Shown: positions 12,471-21,416 of the stretch, piece by piece | Numbering within the stretch: position 1 is the stretch's first letter | How the letters are laid out: every line of letters begins with the position of its first letter | Assembly: GCF_027460265.1 (NCBI RefSeq) | Contig: NZ_JAPZBC010000001.1 | Span: forward strand, 6,870,001-6,934,000 | Length of the DNA stretch: 64,000 nucleotides | Reading direction: 5' to 3' | Source of the DNA: Streptomyces sp. WMMC940 | Lineage (GTDB): Bacteria; Actinomycetota; Actinomycetes; Streptomycetales; Streptomycetaceae | Program-made: the position numbers and the translations under genes | Notes under the pieces: model-generated | The model's input: only the letters and a program-made list of their open reading frames with translations | Databases searched by the model: none | What the model was told of the DNA's origin: nothing

Positions 12471-12974
12471 TTGTCCGACTGGGAGAAGCGGAGCGCGGCA
12501 CGCGTGGTGGCGCCCGCGCGACCGCGAAAGCTGGCCAAGGTCCCGTTCGTCGAGCTGGCCGACGGACGCCTGCAGGGCGTGGTGTCCAGCGGCTCGGACA
12601 TCGAGCGGGTCTATGTGTCGTCGGTCGAGGCGGGCACGTACGCGTTCGCCTGCAGCACGAACAACAACCGGCCCTGCGGCGGTGCGCGCGGCTCGTTCTG
12701 CAACCACATCCGGACCCTGGTCGGCGAAGCCGTGCTGCAGTACGGTGCCGAGCGCGTCGCCCGATGGCTGCGGGTCGACACGGGGGACGGGGAGCCGACG
12801 GCGGCCGGCGTCACCGCCGCCATGACCGCCACCCGCCCCGCCCAGGCGGAGACGAAGACCGCCGCTCCCGTGTTCAGCCGGTTCCTGCGCCACCTGGCCT
12901 ACCTCGAACTGACCCCCGACACGGCTCCGTTGCCGGAGATGCAGTGGTTCCCGCAGACCAGGGCGGTGGCGTGA
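12471..12974 (+). CDS. SWIM-like zinc finger protein, first gene of a MoxR-vWA locus
   Basis: About 167 residues. A cysteine/histidine cluster, with C61, C69 and CNH at 77-79 (TTG numbering), resembles the CxC...CxH SWIM zinc-binding module but is loosely spaced. SWIM domains bind DNA or proteins. The start is a choice: AAAGGAG at 12455-12461 abuts the in-frame ATG at 12462 but stands nine bases from the TTG at 12471, so TTG fits ribosome spacing better. The stop overlaps the next ATG (TGATG), implying translational coupling. The context recalls E. coli YehQ, a SWIM protein next to YehL, YehM and YehP. That role is inference; its molecular function is unknown. Confidence 0.7.
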   Translation: MSDWEKRSAARVVAPARPRKLAKVPFVELADGRLQGVVSSGSDIERVYVSSVEAGTYAFACSTNNNRPCGGARGSFCNHIRTLVGEAVLQYGAERVARWLRVDTGDGEPTAAGVTAAMTATRPAQAETKTAAPVFSRFLRHLAYLELTPDTAPLPEMQWFPQTRAVA

Positions 12975-14377
12975 TGCGCACCGCCCTGCTCACCGATCCG
13001 GTCGACGGGCTCGACGAGGCCCTGGGCGCCGTGGACGCCTTCGACCGCGTCCTGGTCGGTGGACTCCTGCGTCCCCAGCCCGCCCAGGCCGCGGGTCTGG
13101 CCGCACTCGCCGACGCCGTGGCGGGCACGCCGCTGGCCTCCCGGACCGCCGAGGCGGCAGCGAGGGCCGCGGCCGGAGCCGCCGGCGAGGACCACTTCGT
13201 CGCCCTGGCCTCCGCCCGGACGGCGCTCCTCGGCTCCGTCCACGACGCGCTCATCACCCGGATCGACGAGGTGACCGGCCGTCCGCGCATCGAGGAGGCC
13301 GCGCCGCCGCCCGCCCGGCGACAGCCGGCGAACCTGTCGGCCGCCGCGCGCTCCTGGCTCTCCGACCTGGCGCGCGCCGGATGGCAGGGCATCGACCTCG
13401 AACTGGTCTCAGGGGCCGCCCAGGTGGTCTCCGCGATGCTTCCCGACCCGGCACTGCGCCGGTCCGCGACGCTCCTGGACGGCTTCGCAGCCGAACTCGC
13501 CGCCTCCTCCTCCTCCTGCCCGGGGGCGACGCTCGAAGGCGTCCCCGTGCGCCGCTGGGCCGACCTCTGGTCGCGGGCGATGCTCCTGACGCTGCCCGGT
13601 GCGGCCGCGGTGTCCGCACCCGGCACGGCCACCGGCCGTCTGCTGCCGCTCGGCGTCGACGTCCACGAGCACGCGACAGCCGCGCAGGCCCAGGTCCACG
13701 CGGTGTTCGAGCCCGCGGACGGCACCGCGCCCCGGCTGGTGCGCGCCGCCGTGTCCGTGCCGAAACCGGACACGGTCGTGGGGGCAGGCGTCTGGCAGCT
13801 GTTCCGTCCGCGCATGGCGCTGCTGGCGGCGGTGAGCGAAGGGAGCTCGATGGATCTGTCCGATGTGCCGATCACCGCGGAGGGCGACCTGATCTGGGAC
13901 GACGAGCGAGCGCGCCCGGGCGGGCCCGCCGATGCCTTCGCCACCGCCCGCGTCGCCCTGGCCGCGGCCGCGGCCACGGCCGCGGCAGCCGCACCGCTGG
14001 ACCGCCACCCGGCGCGTATCGCCGAGCCGGTGTTCCTGGAGGGCTACACCGCACGCAGGGATGACGGCGTACTGCTGTTCGAGGTCGCCGGGCATCCCGT
14101 GGTCGTCGACGCCGACCGCGTTCCGGTCGCGGGCCCGCTGACGCCGGAGGCCGTCGAGGCGTCGGGCGCGTGCATAGGACTGCTCCGTTGGGACGCCGGC
14201 GTGTTCAGGCTCCAGCCGCTCGCCGTCGAGACGACCGTGCGGAAGAGGACCACGGCGGTGCACGGCGGGGCCTGGGCCGGCGGCACGACCGACAAGGCCG
14301 GCCTCAGGGCGGAGAAGGCCGCCACCGATGCCGTGAAGGTGCTGCGCGAGAGGGCGGGGAGGCTGCTGCGGAAATGA
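12974..14377 (+). CDS. Unrecognised protein of the MoxR-vWA locus
   Basis: 467 residues, alanine-rich, with no catalytic motif I recognise and no signal peptide or membrane segment. The C-terminal third is more structured-looking (EPVFLEGYTARRDDGVLLF, then VVRKR-type basic residues). It starts at the ATG overlapping the upstream stop and ends overlapping the next ATG, so it is embedded in a tightly coupled operon. Such proteins accompany SWIM-zinc-finger, AAA and vWA genes in actinobacteria; one possibility is that this and the preceding SWIM protein together correspond to a single longer YehQ-type protein. It should be treated as a conserved partner of unknown function. Confidence 0.75.
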   Translation: MRTALLTDPVDGLDEALGAVDAFDRVLVGGLLRPQPAQAAGLAALADAVAGTPLASRTAEAAARAAAGAAGEDHFVALASARTALLGSVHDALITRIDEVTGRPRIEEAAPPPARRQPANLSAAARSWLSDLARAGWQGIDLELVSGAAQVVSAMLPDPALRRSATLLDGFAAELAASSSSCPGATLEGVPVRRWADLWSRAMLLTLPGAAAVSAPGTATGRLLPLGVDVHEHATAAQAQVHAVFEPADGTAPRLVRAAVSVPKPDTVVGAGVWQLFRPRMALLAAVSEGSSMDLSDVPITAEGDLIWDDERARPGGPADAFATARVALAAAAATAAAAAPLDRHPARIAEPVFLEGYTARRDDGVLLFEVAGHPVVVDADRVPVAGPLTPEAVEASGACIGLLRWDAGVFRLQPLAVETTVRKRTTAVHGGAWAGGTTDKAGLRAEKAATDAVKVLRERAGRLLRK

Positions 14378-16140
14378 CCGAGCAGACGACCGCACCCGAG
14401 CAGAAGGACCGGCACCCCGGGGTGGACTCCCACGACAACCGCCGCCAGGTCCTGTACTGGCGGCTCCTCGCCCGCCTCTTCGACCGTGAGGAGCAGACGA
14501 CGCTGGAATCGGCGAGCCTCGCCGTCGTCGAGGACATCGGGCTGCCACCCGCGCTGCTGGATCCGCTGGCGTCCGTCGACTCCGTCGTGCAGCGCCATCC
14601 GGAGCTGGCCGCCGAGTTCGACGGCCTGATGGTGCCCCGACCCGATGACGGGACCGGCCGTGGATCCGTTCACCGGCCCGGTGCCGGCGCGGGGCCCGTC
14701 GACCGGCCCGACGGCGGGTCCGCCGCCGAACCCGGGTCCCGGTCCGCGGCCGGGTCCGCACCCGAGCCGGAGGCCCCACCCGTGCCGGCACCTGTCACCG
14801 GCAGCGGTTCCGCGGCGACCGGAGCCGCAGCCGTACCCGAGGCGGGGTCCCCGGCGGCATCCGGAAGCGGTATGGCATCCGTGGCAGGGCCCGGTACCGG
14901 AACCGATCCCGGAGCCGCGGTGGCCGGGACCACCACGGGATCCGCAGCCGAGCCCGATGACGTACCCGAGGCGGACGTCGCCGGCGGGGGCGGTCGCGAC
15001 CGCGCCGCCGAACTGCGCCGCGCCGCACTGGTGTCGAAGGTGCTGCTCAACGTCTTCTCTCCCGGATCCGGCACGGTCACCGCCGGGCAGCTCTCGCGCT
15101 GGCAGTCCGACGCGGGCTGGCTGGAGCGTGCGCTCGGCTGCCGCCCCGGTGAACTGCGCGGCGGCCGGACCGGCGGCGGCGCGGCCGGCCGGGGCGTCAG
15201 CCCCATCGGCACCGGTGGCGGTGGGGCGCCCGACCTCGGCGCGCTGGTCCCGGCGATCGGCCCGGAACTCGGCGCCATCGAGGCCGACCTCGTGCGGCGG
15301 ATGCATCTGCGCGAAGTCCTCGCCGACCCCCGGCTCGCCTCGCAGCTCACCCCGAGCATGTCGCTGATCGAGCAGCTGCTGCGTGACAAGAACAATCTGT
15401 CCGGTGTGGCGCTGGCCAATGCCAAGGCCCTGATCCGCCGCTTCGTCGACGAGGTCGCCGAGGTGCTGCGGACCCAGGTGGAGAAGGCCACGGTCGGTGC
15501 CCTGGACCGCTCCGTGCCGCCCAAGCGCGTCTTCCGCAACCTGGACCTCGACCGCACGATCTGGAAGAACCTCACCAACTGGAGCCCGGAGGAGGAGCGG
15601 TTGTACGTCGACCGCCTCTACTACCGGCACACCGTGCGCAGGACGACGCCGCAGCGGCTCGTCGTGGTCGTGGACCAGTCCGGATCCATGGTCGACTCGA
15701 TGGTCAACTGCACCATCCTCGCCTCGATCTTCACCGGGCTGCCGAAGGTGGACGTCCATCTGATCGCCTACGACACCCAGGCCCTCGACCTCACCCCCTG
15801 GGTGCACGACCCCTTCGAGACCCTGCTGCGCACCAACCTCGGCGGCGGCACCGACGGCACGGTCGCCATGGCGCTCGCCCAGCCGAAGATCGCCGAACCC
15901 AGCAACACCGTCGTGGTGTGGATCTCGGACTTCTACGAGTGGCGGAGCGAACAGCTCTTCGAGTCCATGGCCGCCGTGCATCGGTCGGGAGCCAAGTTCA
16001 TCCCCGTCGGTTCGGTGACCAGCTCCGGCCGCGGCAGCGTCAACCCCTGGTTCCGGGAACGCTTCAAGGACCTCGGCACACCCGTGATATCCGGTCACAT
16101 ACGCAAGCTGGTCCACGAACTCAAGACGTTTCTCGCCTAG
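14374..16140 (+). CDS. vWA (MIDAS) domain protein, YehP-like, with long disordered linker
   Basis: 588 residues. A helical N-terminal part (1-88) is followed by about 120 residues of Ala/Gly/Pro/Ser/Thr low-complexity sequence (89-207), a second helical region, then a C-terminal von Willebrand A domain at about 425-580. The MIDAS motif DQSGS begins at D434, with a threonine in GGGTDG and an aspartate in WISDFYEW completing the metal site. vWA proteins of this type pair with MoxR AAA+ ATPases as chaperone-like complexes. The ATG at 14374 overlaps the upstream stop (ATGA). The gene resembles E. coli yehP in context. The linker is unusual for the family and may vary between strains. Confidence 0.85.
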   Translation: MTEQTTAPEQKDRHPGVDSHDNRRQVLYWRLLARLFDREEQTTLESASLAVVEDIGLPPALLDPLASVDSVVQRHPELAAEFDGLMVPRPDDGTGRGSVHRPGAGAGPVDRPDGGSAAEPGSRSAAGSAPEPEAPPVPAPVTGSGSAATGAAAVPEAGSPAASGSGMASVAGPGTGTDPGAAVAGTTTGSAAEPDDVPEADVAGGGGRDRAAELRRAALVSKVLLNVFSPGSGTVTAGQLSRWQSDAGWLERALGCRPGELRGGRTGGGAAGRGVSPIGTGGGGAPDLGALVPAIGPELGAIEADLVRRMHLREVLADPRLASQLTPSMSLIEQLLRDKNNLSGVALANAKALIRRFVDEVAEVLRTQVEKATVGALDRSVPPKRVFRNLDLDRTIWKNLTNWSPEEERLYVDRLYYRHTVRRTTPQRLVVVVDQSGSMVDSMVNCTILASIFTGLPKVDVHLIAYDTQALDLTPWVHDPFETLLRTNLGGGTDGTVAMALAQPKIAEPSNTVVVWISDFYEWRSEQLFESMAAVHRSGAKFIPVGSVTSSGRGSVNPWFRERFKDLGTPVISGHIRKLVHELKTFLA

Positions 16141-16260
16141 TTCTCCACGAGAGGCTCGGCCGGCGACCGCCCCGCAGCCGTCACTCCCGGGCCCTGCCCG
16201 TCCGTCCGTGTCGCCCTCTGCCAGGGCACCGCGGCCACGACGACCTCTCCTCAGGCTGAG

Positions 16261-16292
16261 ACGTCCTCACGCTCACACGTCCTCACGCTCAC
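16261..16292 (+). repeat. Two tandem copies of a 16-bp unit upstream of the MoxR gene
   Basis: ACGTCCTCACGCTCAC occurs exactly twice (16261-16276 and 16277-16292), followed by the start of a third copy (ACGT). It lies in the 172-nt gap between the vWA and MoxR genes, 20 nt before the MoxR ATG. Confidence 0.9.
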
Positions 16293-16312
16293 ACGTTCAG
16301 AAAGGCCCTGAC

Positions 16313-17425
16313 ATGTCCGAACTGCTGCGCGCCCCTGCCGAGATCAAGTACGCCGAGGAACTCGACTGGCTGGAGTCGATCGACGACGGCCCCAAGCCCT
16401 TCTCCTGGCGGCTCTCCCCGAAGATGGTCCGGCTGTTCGTCCTGGGATCGGAGCGCTCCGACGGTCTCGAGAGGGAGATCTCCCAGAAGTGGTTCGGCGA
16501 CCGCAGCTTCGTCGAGCGTGCCATCGTCACCCTGGCCTCCGACCGCGGTCTGCTGCTCATAGGCGACCCCGGCACCGGGAAGAGCTGGCTCGCCGAGCTG
16601 CTGTCCGCGGCGATCTGCCGCAACTCCACCCTGGTGGTGCAGGGCACGGCCGGCACCACCGAGGACCACATCAAGTACTCGTGGAACGTGTCCATGGTCA
16701 TCGCCAAGGGCCAGTCCCGCGAGTCGATGATCCCCTCGCCGATCATGACCGCGATGGAGACCGGTGCGATCGGCCGCTTCGAGGAGCTCACCCGCTCCAC
16801 CAGCGACGTCCAGGACGCCCTGATCTCCATCCTGTCGGAGAAGTACATCTCGGTCCCCGAACTGGACAGCGACGGAATCGTCTTCGCCAAGCCCGGCTTC
16901 TCCGTCATCGCCACCGCCAACAGCCGTGACCGGGGTGTCAACGACCTGTCCTCGGCGCTCAAGCGGCGCTTCAACTTCGTGCGCATCCCGGTGGTGACGA
17001 ACAAGAAGAGCGAGGCGGAGATCGTTCGTTTCCGCACCGAGGAACTGCTGCGCCGCCACCAGATCGACCTGGACGTGCCGCCGACGCTGCTGGACGTACT
17101 GCTGCAGAGCTTCGCCGATCTGCGGGCCTCCGCGGCCTCGGCCGGCAGCGACGACGAGAAGCTGGAGTCCGCGCTGTCGACGGCCGAGCAGATCGGCGTG
17201 CTGGAGGACGCGATCCTGCACAGCAACTTCTTCGGAGAGCGCGCGCTGACCGCCCACACCCTCGCCTCCTCCCTCGTCGGGTCGCTGGCGCGGCGCGAGC
17301 CCGAGGACCTGGCCATCCTCAACAAGTATCTGCACGGCGTCGTCGAGCCGCGCAGCAAGGACGAGGGCGGCTCGTGGCCGGAGTTCCTGGAGGGCGGCCG
17401 CGACGCGATCGCCACCCTGTCATGA
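16313..17425 (+). CDS. MoxR-type AAA+ ATPase, YehL-like
   Basis: 370 residues. Walker A GDPGTGKS is at 84-91. The Walker B position reads RFEELTR, around residues 155-161, instead of the usual hydrophobic-DE sequence, which deserves comparison with YehL-type relatives. ATANSRDRG (200-208) is sensor 1, followed by a conserved RR near the arginine-finger region. MoxR ATPases remodel or load proteins together with vWA partners. The ATG at 16313 was chosen because it is preceded by AAAGG and begins the conserved sequence; the frame upstream is unconserved. It follows the vWA gene after 172 nt and overlaps the next gene by four bases. Confidence 0.88.
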   Translation: MSELLRAPAEIKYAEELDWLESIDDGPKPFSWRLSPKMVRLFVLGSERSDGLEREISQKWFGDRSFVERAIVTLASDRGLLLIGDPGTGKSWLAELLSAAICRNSTLVVQGTAGTTEDHIKYSWNVSMVIAKGQSRESMIPSPIMTAMETGAIGRFEELTRSTSDVQDALISILSEKYISVPELDSDGIVFAKPGFSVIATANSRDRGVNDLSSALKRRFNFVRIPVVTNKKSEAEIVRFRTEELLRRHQIDLDVPPTLLDVLLQSFADLRASAASAGSDDEKLESALSTAEQIGVLEDAILHSNFFGERALTAHTLASSLVGSLARREPEDLAILNKYLHGVVEPRSKDEGGSWPEFLEGGRDAIATLS

Positions 17426-20241
17426 GCGCCGCCCAGGAGGGGACGTTCACCGGCCTGCGGTCCCAACTGCAGGCAGCGGCGACGGCCTTCGCCGACGGCC
17501 CGGACGCGCTCGAGGGCATTCTGCTCGGCATCGTCGACGACGTGGACCGCGCTGTGCGGGAGCCCCTGGAGATCTTCCCGGTCTGCCACCACTCACCAGC
17601 CTCGGCGCTCGCGATGGCGCGGCGGCTGAGGGAGAAGCAGCCGAAGGTGGTGTACCTCGAACTGTGCGAGGACATGGCCCCGCTCCTGACCGAACTGCGC
17701 AACTGCAGACTCCCGGTCGCGGTCCAGGCGTTCGCCACCGAGATCGAGGGGTTCCCGGCCGACTGGTCGCCCCTCTCGGTGGTCGCTCCCATCACCGAGG
17801 CGTCGGCCGAGTACCAGGCGATCGCCTATGCACTCGACACCCCGGGTGTCGAACTCGTTCTCGTCGACCGCTCCTCCGACCACGTGTTCCAGTGGGACGC
17901 GCGCGGAGCGGACCCCTCGGAACCCTCCGAACCGGCCGGTCCGGGCGCGCCGGGCGAGGAGGAGGCAGCCCTGCACGGGGACGCGGTCGGCGTCGAGATC
18001 GGGGACCTCCGGCCCCGCTTCGCCGAACTGGAGGAACATCTGCTGCGCCATGGCCGGGTCCGGCACTGGTCGGAGTGGTGGCACCAGTACGTGGAACTGC
18101 CGCTCGGGGACAGCGACCACGACACCTACCGGCAGGTCATGCTGCTGATCGGCAGTCTGTTCCGCCGCCTCGCGCCGGGTGACCTCCGGCGGGTGCGCGT
18201 GGACGAGGACCGCGAGCGCTACATGTGGACCCGGATGCGCGAGCACCTGGCCGCCACCGGCACGGACCCCGCTGACTGCCTGTACGTCTGCGGCGCGTTC
18301 CACGCGGCCAGCCGTGTCGCCGAGTTCGGCGTGGACGGTGCCGACGGCTTCGAGATCGGACCCCGGACCGCGACCAGGTGGCAGCACGGTCTGATTCCGT
18401 CCAGCCACGCCGCGATCGAGGCGCAGTTCGGCCTCGCCTCGGGTTCGGTGTCCATCGCCTCGACGGTGTGGGCGAAGAACGTCAGGCGCACCCGCGTCGA
18501 GCCCTTCCGGCTGGCCGGACAGGCGGGCACGAAGAAGCGCGCGAGTGCGGCGAAAGCGGGCCCGGCAGCCGCCGACGCGGCGGTGCCGGCCTCCGACAGG
18601 CTCTCCGGCTTTCTGCAGCGGCCGCCCGTCCTCGACCGGCTCGACGAGGCCGAACTGCTCGGCTGGTCGGTAGAGATCGTGCGGGCGGCGCGTCGTAACG
18701 GCTATCTCGCCTCCACCGCCGACGCCATCGCCGTCTTCGAGACGTCGATCCTGCTCGCCGGGATGCGTGACCGCGCCAAGCCCACCCCGTACGACTTCCA
18801 GGACGCGGCCGTCACCTGCATCGAGAAGGACACCGTGCCGGGCCGGCGCGATGTGCGCCGGCTCGTGGAGATCATGATGGGCGGCGACCGGACCGGCCAG
18901 GTCGGCTACGACGCGCTGCCGCCCCTGGCGCGCGACGTGCACGACCGGCTCGCGCCGCTCGGGCTGAAGCTCCAGCAGCGCGGGGTGCGGCGTGCGTTGC
19001 TGGACATCGCTTCCCGGCCGGAGCTGGAGAAGTGCTCCGACGTGCTGTGGATGCTGCGGTACCTGATGCCGCAGGGCGCCGCGCGCCCGATCATGGGTGA
19101 GCGGCGGCTCGGCGAGCGCCCCATCCAGGAGTCCTGGGACCTCGCCCTGGGCACCCACCAGCGTGCGCTGATCGAGCTCGGCTACGAGGGCGTCAGCATC
19201 GAGCAGGTGCTGGAGCAGCGGCTGCGGCGCACGGCGTACGACCCTCGGGCGACGACGGCCGTCGTCCTCGAGGCCGTCGAGGACGCGACGCTCCATCTGC
19301 GCAGCCGGCGCCTCGCCGACGAGCTGGGCACCCGTGCCCTGGAGGTGCTGGCCACCGAGCGCAGCGTCGACGGCGCCCCCGAGGTGCTGCGTCGGGTGCG
19401 CGGACTGCTGGCGTACTACCGGACCAGCGAGCCGGTGCTGCCGCCGTGGATCGAGTCCTTCGTCAGGACGGGGTACGCGCACTACTGCACCCTGCTGCCG
19501 ACGGCGTTCACCGACGAGGACGCGACCGTGCGCCAGGTCGCCGCGATGCTGGGGTTCCTGTTCAGCATGGAGGGCCTGGCGCTGTCCCTGGGCTGCGACC
19601 GGATGCAACTGGAGCTGGCGGTCGCCCAGTCGCACCCCGAGGAGCCGGCGAAGGTCGCGCTGCTCTGGGCGGCGCGGATCCAGCTCGGCAGCCTGTCCCG
19701 GGCGGAGCTGCGGGCACGCTGCGACGAACTCCTCGGCAATCCCTTGGTGGTTCCGGCCTATCCGCGTTACCTCAGCGGATTCCTCCACGCGCTGGAGCCG
19801 GTGCCCGCCCTGGCCGAATTCGTCGTGGAGGCGGTGTCCAACGCCTTCGCCCGGCTGCCGGACCCGGTGCTGCTGCCGTGGCTGCCGAATCTGATCGGCA
19901 CCCTGAGGTCCGGCGGTGCGGAGCAGGTGCCGCTGCTGATCCGTGAGGCCGGCCGGATCTTTCCCGGGCGGCTCCGGGCCCTGGACACATGGGTGCCGCC
20001 GTGGCGCGTGGAGCCGGACCCGAGGATGGGGCGTTCCGCCCGGCCGGGGGGCGCCGGCCGCTCCGTCCCGCTGCTCGCCGCCCACCCCGCCACCTGCGAC
20101 GCGGCGGCGGAGCTGCTGGGTTGCGACGTCGTGTGGGAGACGACGGACCCGGGCCCGCGCGGCGCGGCACTCGTCCATGCCCATCCGGCTACGGCGGCGG
20201 CGCTGCAGGCTCTGCCGGCGCCTGAGCCCGTTGGACGGTGA
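17422..20241 (+). CDS. DUF5682-like protein, YehM-like partner of the MoxR-vWA pair
   Basis: 939 residues, cytoplasmic. The N-terminal part has FPVCHHSPASA (52-62), then YLELCEDM, and later CGAFHAA. This arrangement of His, Glu and distant His recalls the EreA/ChaN-type fold, though that is a tentative reading. A basic Ala-rich linker near 370-395 separates it from a long helical C-terminal region. The ATG at 17422 overlaps the MoxR stop (ATGA), so the two are translationally coupled. Its size and neighbours match E. coli YehM. Function is unknown; association with AAA and vWA partners suggests it is the effector or client of the complex. Confidence 0.8.
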   Translation: MSAAQEGTFTGLRSQLQAAATAFADGPDALEGILLGIVDDVDRAVREPLEIFPVCHHSPASALAMARRLREKQPKVVYLELCEDMAPLLTELRNCRLPVAVQAFATEIEGFPADWSPLSVVAPITEASAEYQAIAYALDTPGVELVLVDRSSDHVFQWDARGADPSEPSEPAGPGAPGEEEAALHGDAVGVEIGDLRPRFAELEEHLLRHGRVRHWSEWWHQYVELPLGDSDHDTYRQVMLLIGSLFRRLAPGDLRRVRVDEDRERYMWTRMREHLAATGTDPADCLYVCGAFHAASRVAEFGVDGADGFEIGPRTATRWQHGLIPSSHAAIEAQFGLASGSVSIASTVWAKNVRRTRVEPFRLAGQAGTKKRASAAKAGPAAADAAVPASDRLSGFLQRPPVLDRLDEAELLGWSVEIVRAARRNGYLASTADAIAVFETSILLAGMRDRAKPTPYDFQDAAVTCIEKDTVPGRRDVRRLVEIMMGGDRTGQVGYDALPPLARDVHDRLAPLGLKLQQRGVRRALLDIASRPELEKCSDVLWMLRYLMPQGAARPIMGERRLGERPIQESWDLALGTHQRALIELGYEGVSIEQVLEQRLRRTAYDPRATTAVVLEAVEDATLHLRSRRLADELGTRALEVLATERSVDGAPEVLRRVRGLLAYYRTSEPVLPPWIESFVRTGYAHYCTLLPTAFTDEDATVRQVAAMLGFLFSMEGLALSLGCDRMQLELAVAQSHPEEPAKVALLWAARIQLGSLSRAELRARCDELLGNPLVVPAYPRYLSGFLHALEPVPALAEFVVEAVSNAFARLPDPVLLPWLPNLIGTLRSGGAEQVPLLIREAGRIFPGRLRALDTWVPPWRVEPDPRMGRSARPGGAGRSVPLLAAHPATCDAAAELLGCDVVWETTDPGPRGAALVHAHPATAAALQALPAPEPVGR

Positions 20242-20672
20242 GCCCGGTCCGCCCCGGCCGCAGGGTGGCGCACCGGGTTCCCCGCGACCACCTCGCGACC
20301 GGCTCGGACGGCGGCCGTCGGGGCACGGGACGGGACGCCGTGACGGGCGGCCGTCCGTGATGGGCACGCGGTGTCCGTACGGGGCGGGGGGAGCAGGGCC
20401 CAGGCCCAGGCCCAGGCCGTTGCCGGAGAACTCCGTTCCGGTGCCGGCGGCGGAACACTCGGCGCACGCGGCGCCTTCCTCGGGCGGTGTTCTCCGCCGT
20501 CCGCCGGCCGCGTGTGCGCCCCGTACGGTGCGGGTCCGGGATGCGGGCGGTGGTCGTCCCGTGCGGACGGGTGCGGCGGAACAGCGGGTGCCGGACCCCG
20601 ACGGGTGATGCGCCCGCACCGCATTATGCGTTAAGTTAGGTGTGCCTAACCTAACTAGTCGAGGGGTGCGGA
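20242..20672. other. Intergenic region with short repeats and an iron box
   Basis: The region between the DUF5682-like gene and the DUF2470 gene contains a run of three CAGGCC units (20401-20418), no recognisable gene, and at its right end the iron box described separately. Open frames here look like GC-driven shadows. Confidence 0.6.
20634..20656 (+). promoter_or_regulatory. Iron box (DmdR/IdeR-type operator) before the DUF2470 gene
   Basis: TTAGGTGTGCCTAACCTAA at 20636-20654 matches 16 of 19 positions of the IdeR/DmdR consensus TTAGGTTAGGCTAACCTAA. The outer arms AGTTAGGT and ACCTAACT (20634-20641, 20649-20656) are perfectly palindromic. It ends 16 nt before the ATG, so a bound repressor would block transcription when iron is plentiful. 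Confidence 0.88.
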
Positions 20673-21416
20673 ATGACTGCTGACGACGTCTGCGCGGGCG
20701 AGGGGGCGAGCGCGGCCGAACAGGTGCGTACGGTGCTGGCCGCCGCCGAATCGTTCACGGTGGTCACCGACGCGCACACCTGTGACCTGGTCGGCGGCGG
20801 TCTGCACAGCGTCGGCGGCGACGGCCGACTGCTGCTGAGGGTGCCGGCCGACTGCCGACTGGCCGGTGAGGTCGCCCTCGCACCACGCGGCACGCTCGCC
20901 GTCGTGCTCAAGTTCACCGATGTCGCGCCGGTCGCGGTCCGCGACCGGGTGCGCTCCCGCGTCACCGTCGCCGGTTGGCTTGCCCAGGCCCCGCCGGAGC
21001 GCGAGGAGTCCGGCACCGTCACGTTCCGGATGGTCACGGCACACGTCGCCCTGGAGACCCCCACCGGGCCGGTCACCGTCGGCCTCGACGAACTGGCCCT
21101 GGCCCGGCCGGACGTGCTCGCCCTCCATGAGGCCGCCATGCTCACCCACCTCGTCGACGACCACCCCGATGTGGTGGCCCAGCTCACACGACTGGTGGAC
21201 CCGCGGCTGCTCCAGGGCGTGGTCCGGGTGTGGCCGCTGGCCATGGACCGGCGGGGGATCACCCTCCGCCTCGAACACCCGCACAGCCAACGGGACGTCC
21301 TGCTGCCCTTCCCCGCGCCCGTGCGCGACCCGGGGCATGCGGGCGACCGGGTCCGGGAACTCCTGGCGGAGGCCCGCGCCTGCCGTCGCGGAAGCCGACT
21401 GCCGAGCCGGCCGTGA
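20673..21416 (+). CDS. Iron-regulated DUF2470 domain protein
   Basis: 247 residues, no signal peptide. The C-terminal half contains a DUF2470-like block: MLTHLVDDHPDVVAQLTRLV followed by a segment leading to GITLRLEHP. DUF2470 occurs at the end of HugZ-type haem-degrading split-barrel proteins and in related iron-linked proteins. The N-terminal half (VLAAAESFTVVTDA through FRMVTAHVALET) may be a degenerate flavin/haem split barrel. The iron box immediately upstream and the siderophore genes converging from the right argue for a role in iron acquisition, perhaps intracellular haem or siderophore handling. The exact reaction is not known. The ATG at 20673 has GAGGGG upstream. Confidence 0.75.
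   Translation: MTADDVCAGEGASAAEQVRTVLAAAESFTVVTDAHTCDLVGGGLHSVGGDGRLLLRVPADCRLAGEVALAPRGTLAVVLKFTDVAPVAVRDRVRSRVTVAGWLAQAPPEREESGTVTFRMVTAHVALETPTGPVTVGLDELALARPDVLALHEAAMLTHLVDDHPDVVAQLTRLVDPRLLQGVVRVWPLAMDRRGITLRLEHPHSQRDVLLPFPAPVRDPGHAGDRVRELLAEARACRRGSRLPSRP

Noticed and set aside
20305..20357. Complementary arms CGGACGGC and GCCGTCCG as a terminator after the DUF5682-like gene
   Set aside because: The arms are eight bases but 37 nt apart, which is easily due to chance at this base composition.
20401..20418. Three CAGGCC units as a possible small repeat array or CRISPR remnant
   Set aside because: Units are only six bases, with no spacers and no cas genes anywhere; it is simple-sequence DNA.
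17593..20619. 1008-residue open frame on the minus strand opposite the DUF5682-like gene
   Set aside because: It is His/Arg/Gly/Val-rich low complexity with no domain, the antisense shadow of a well-supported gene.
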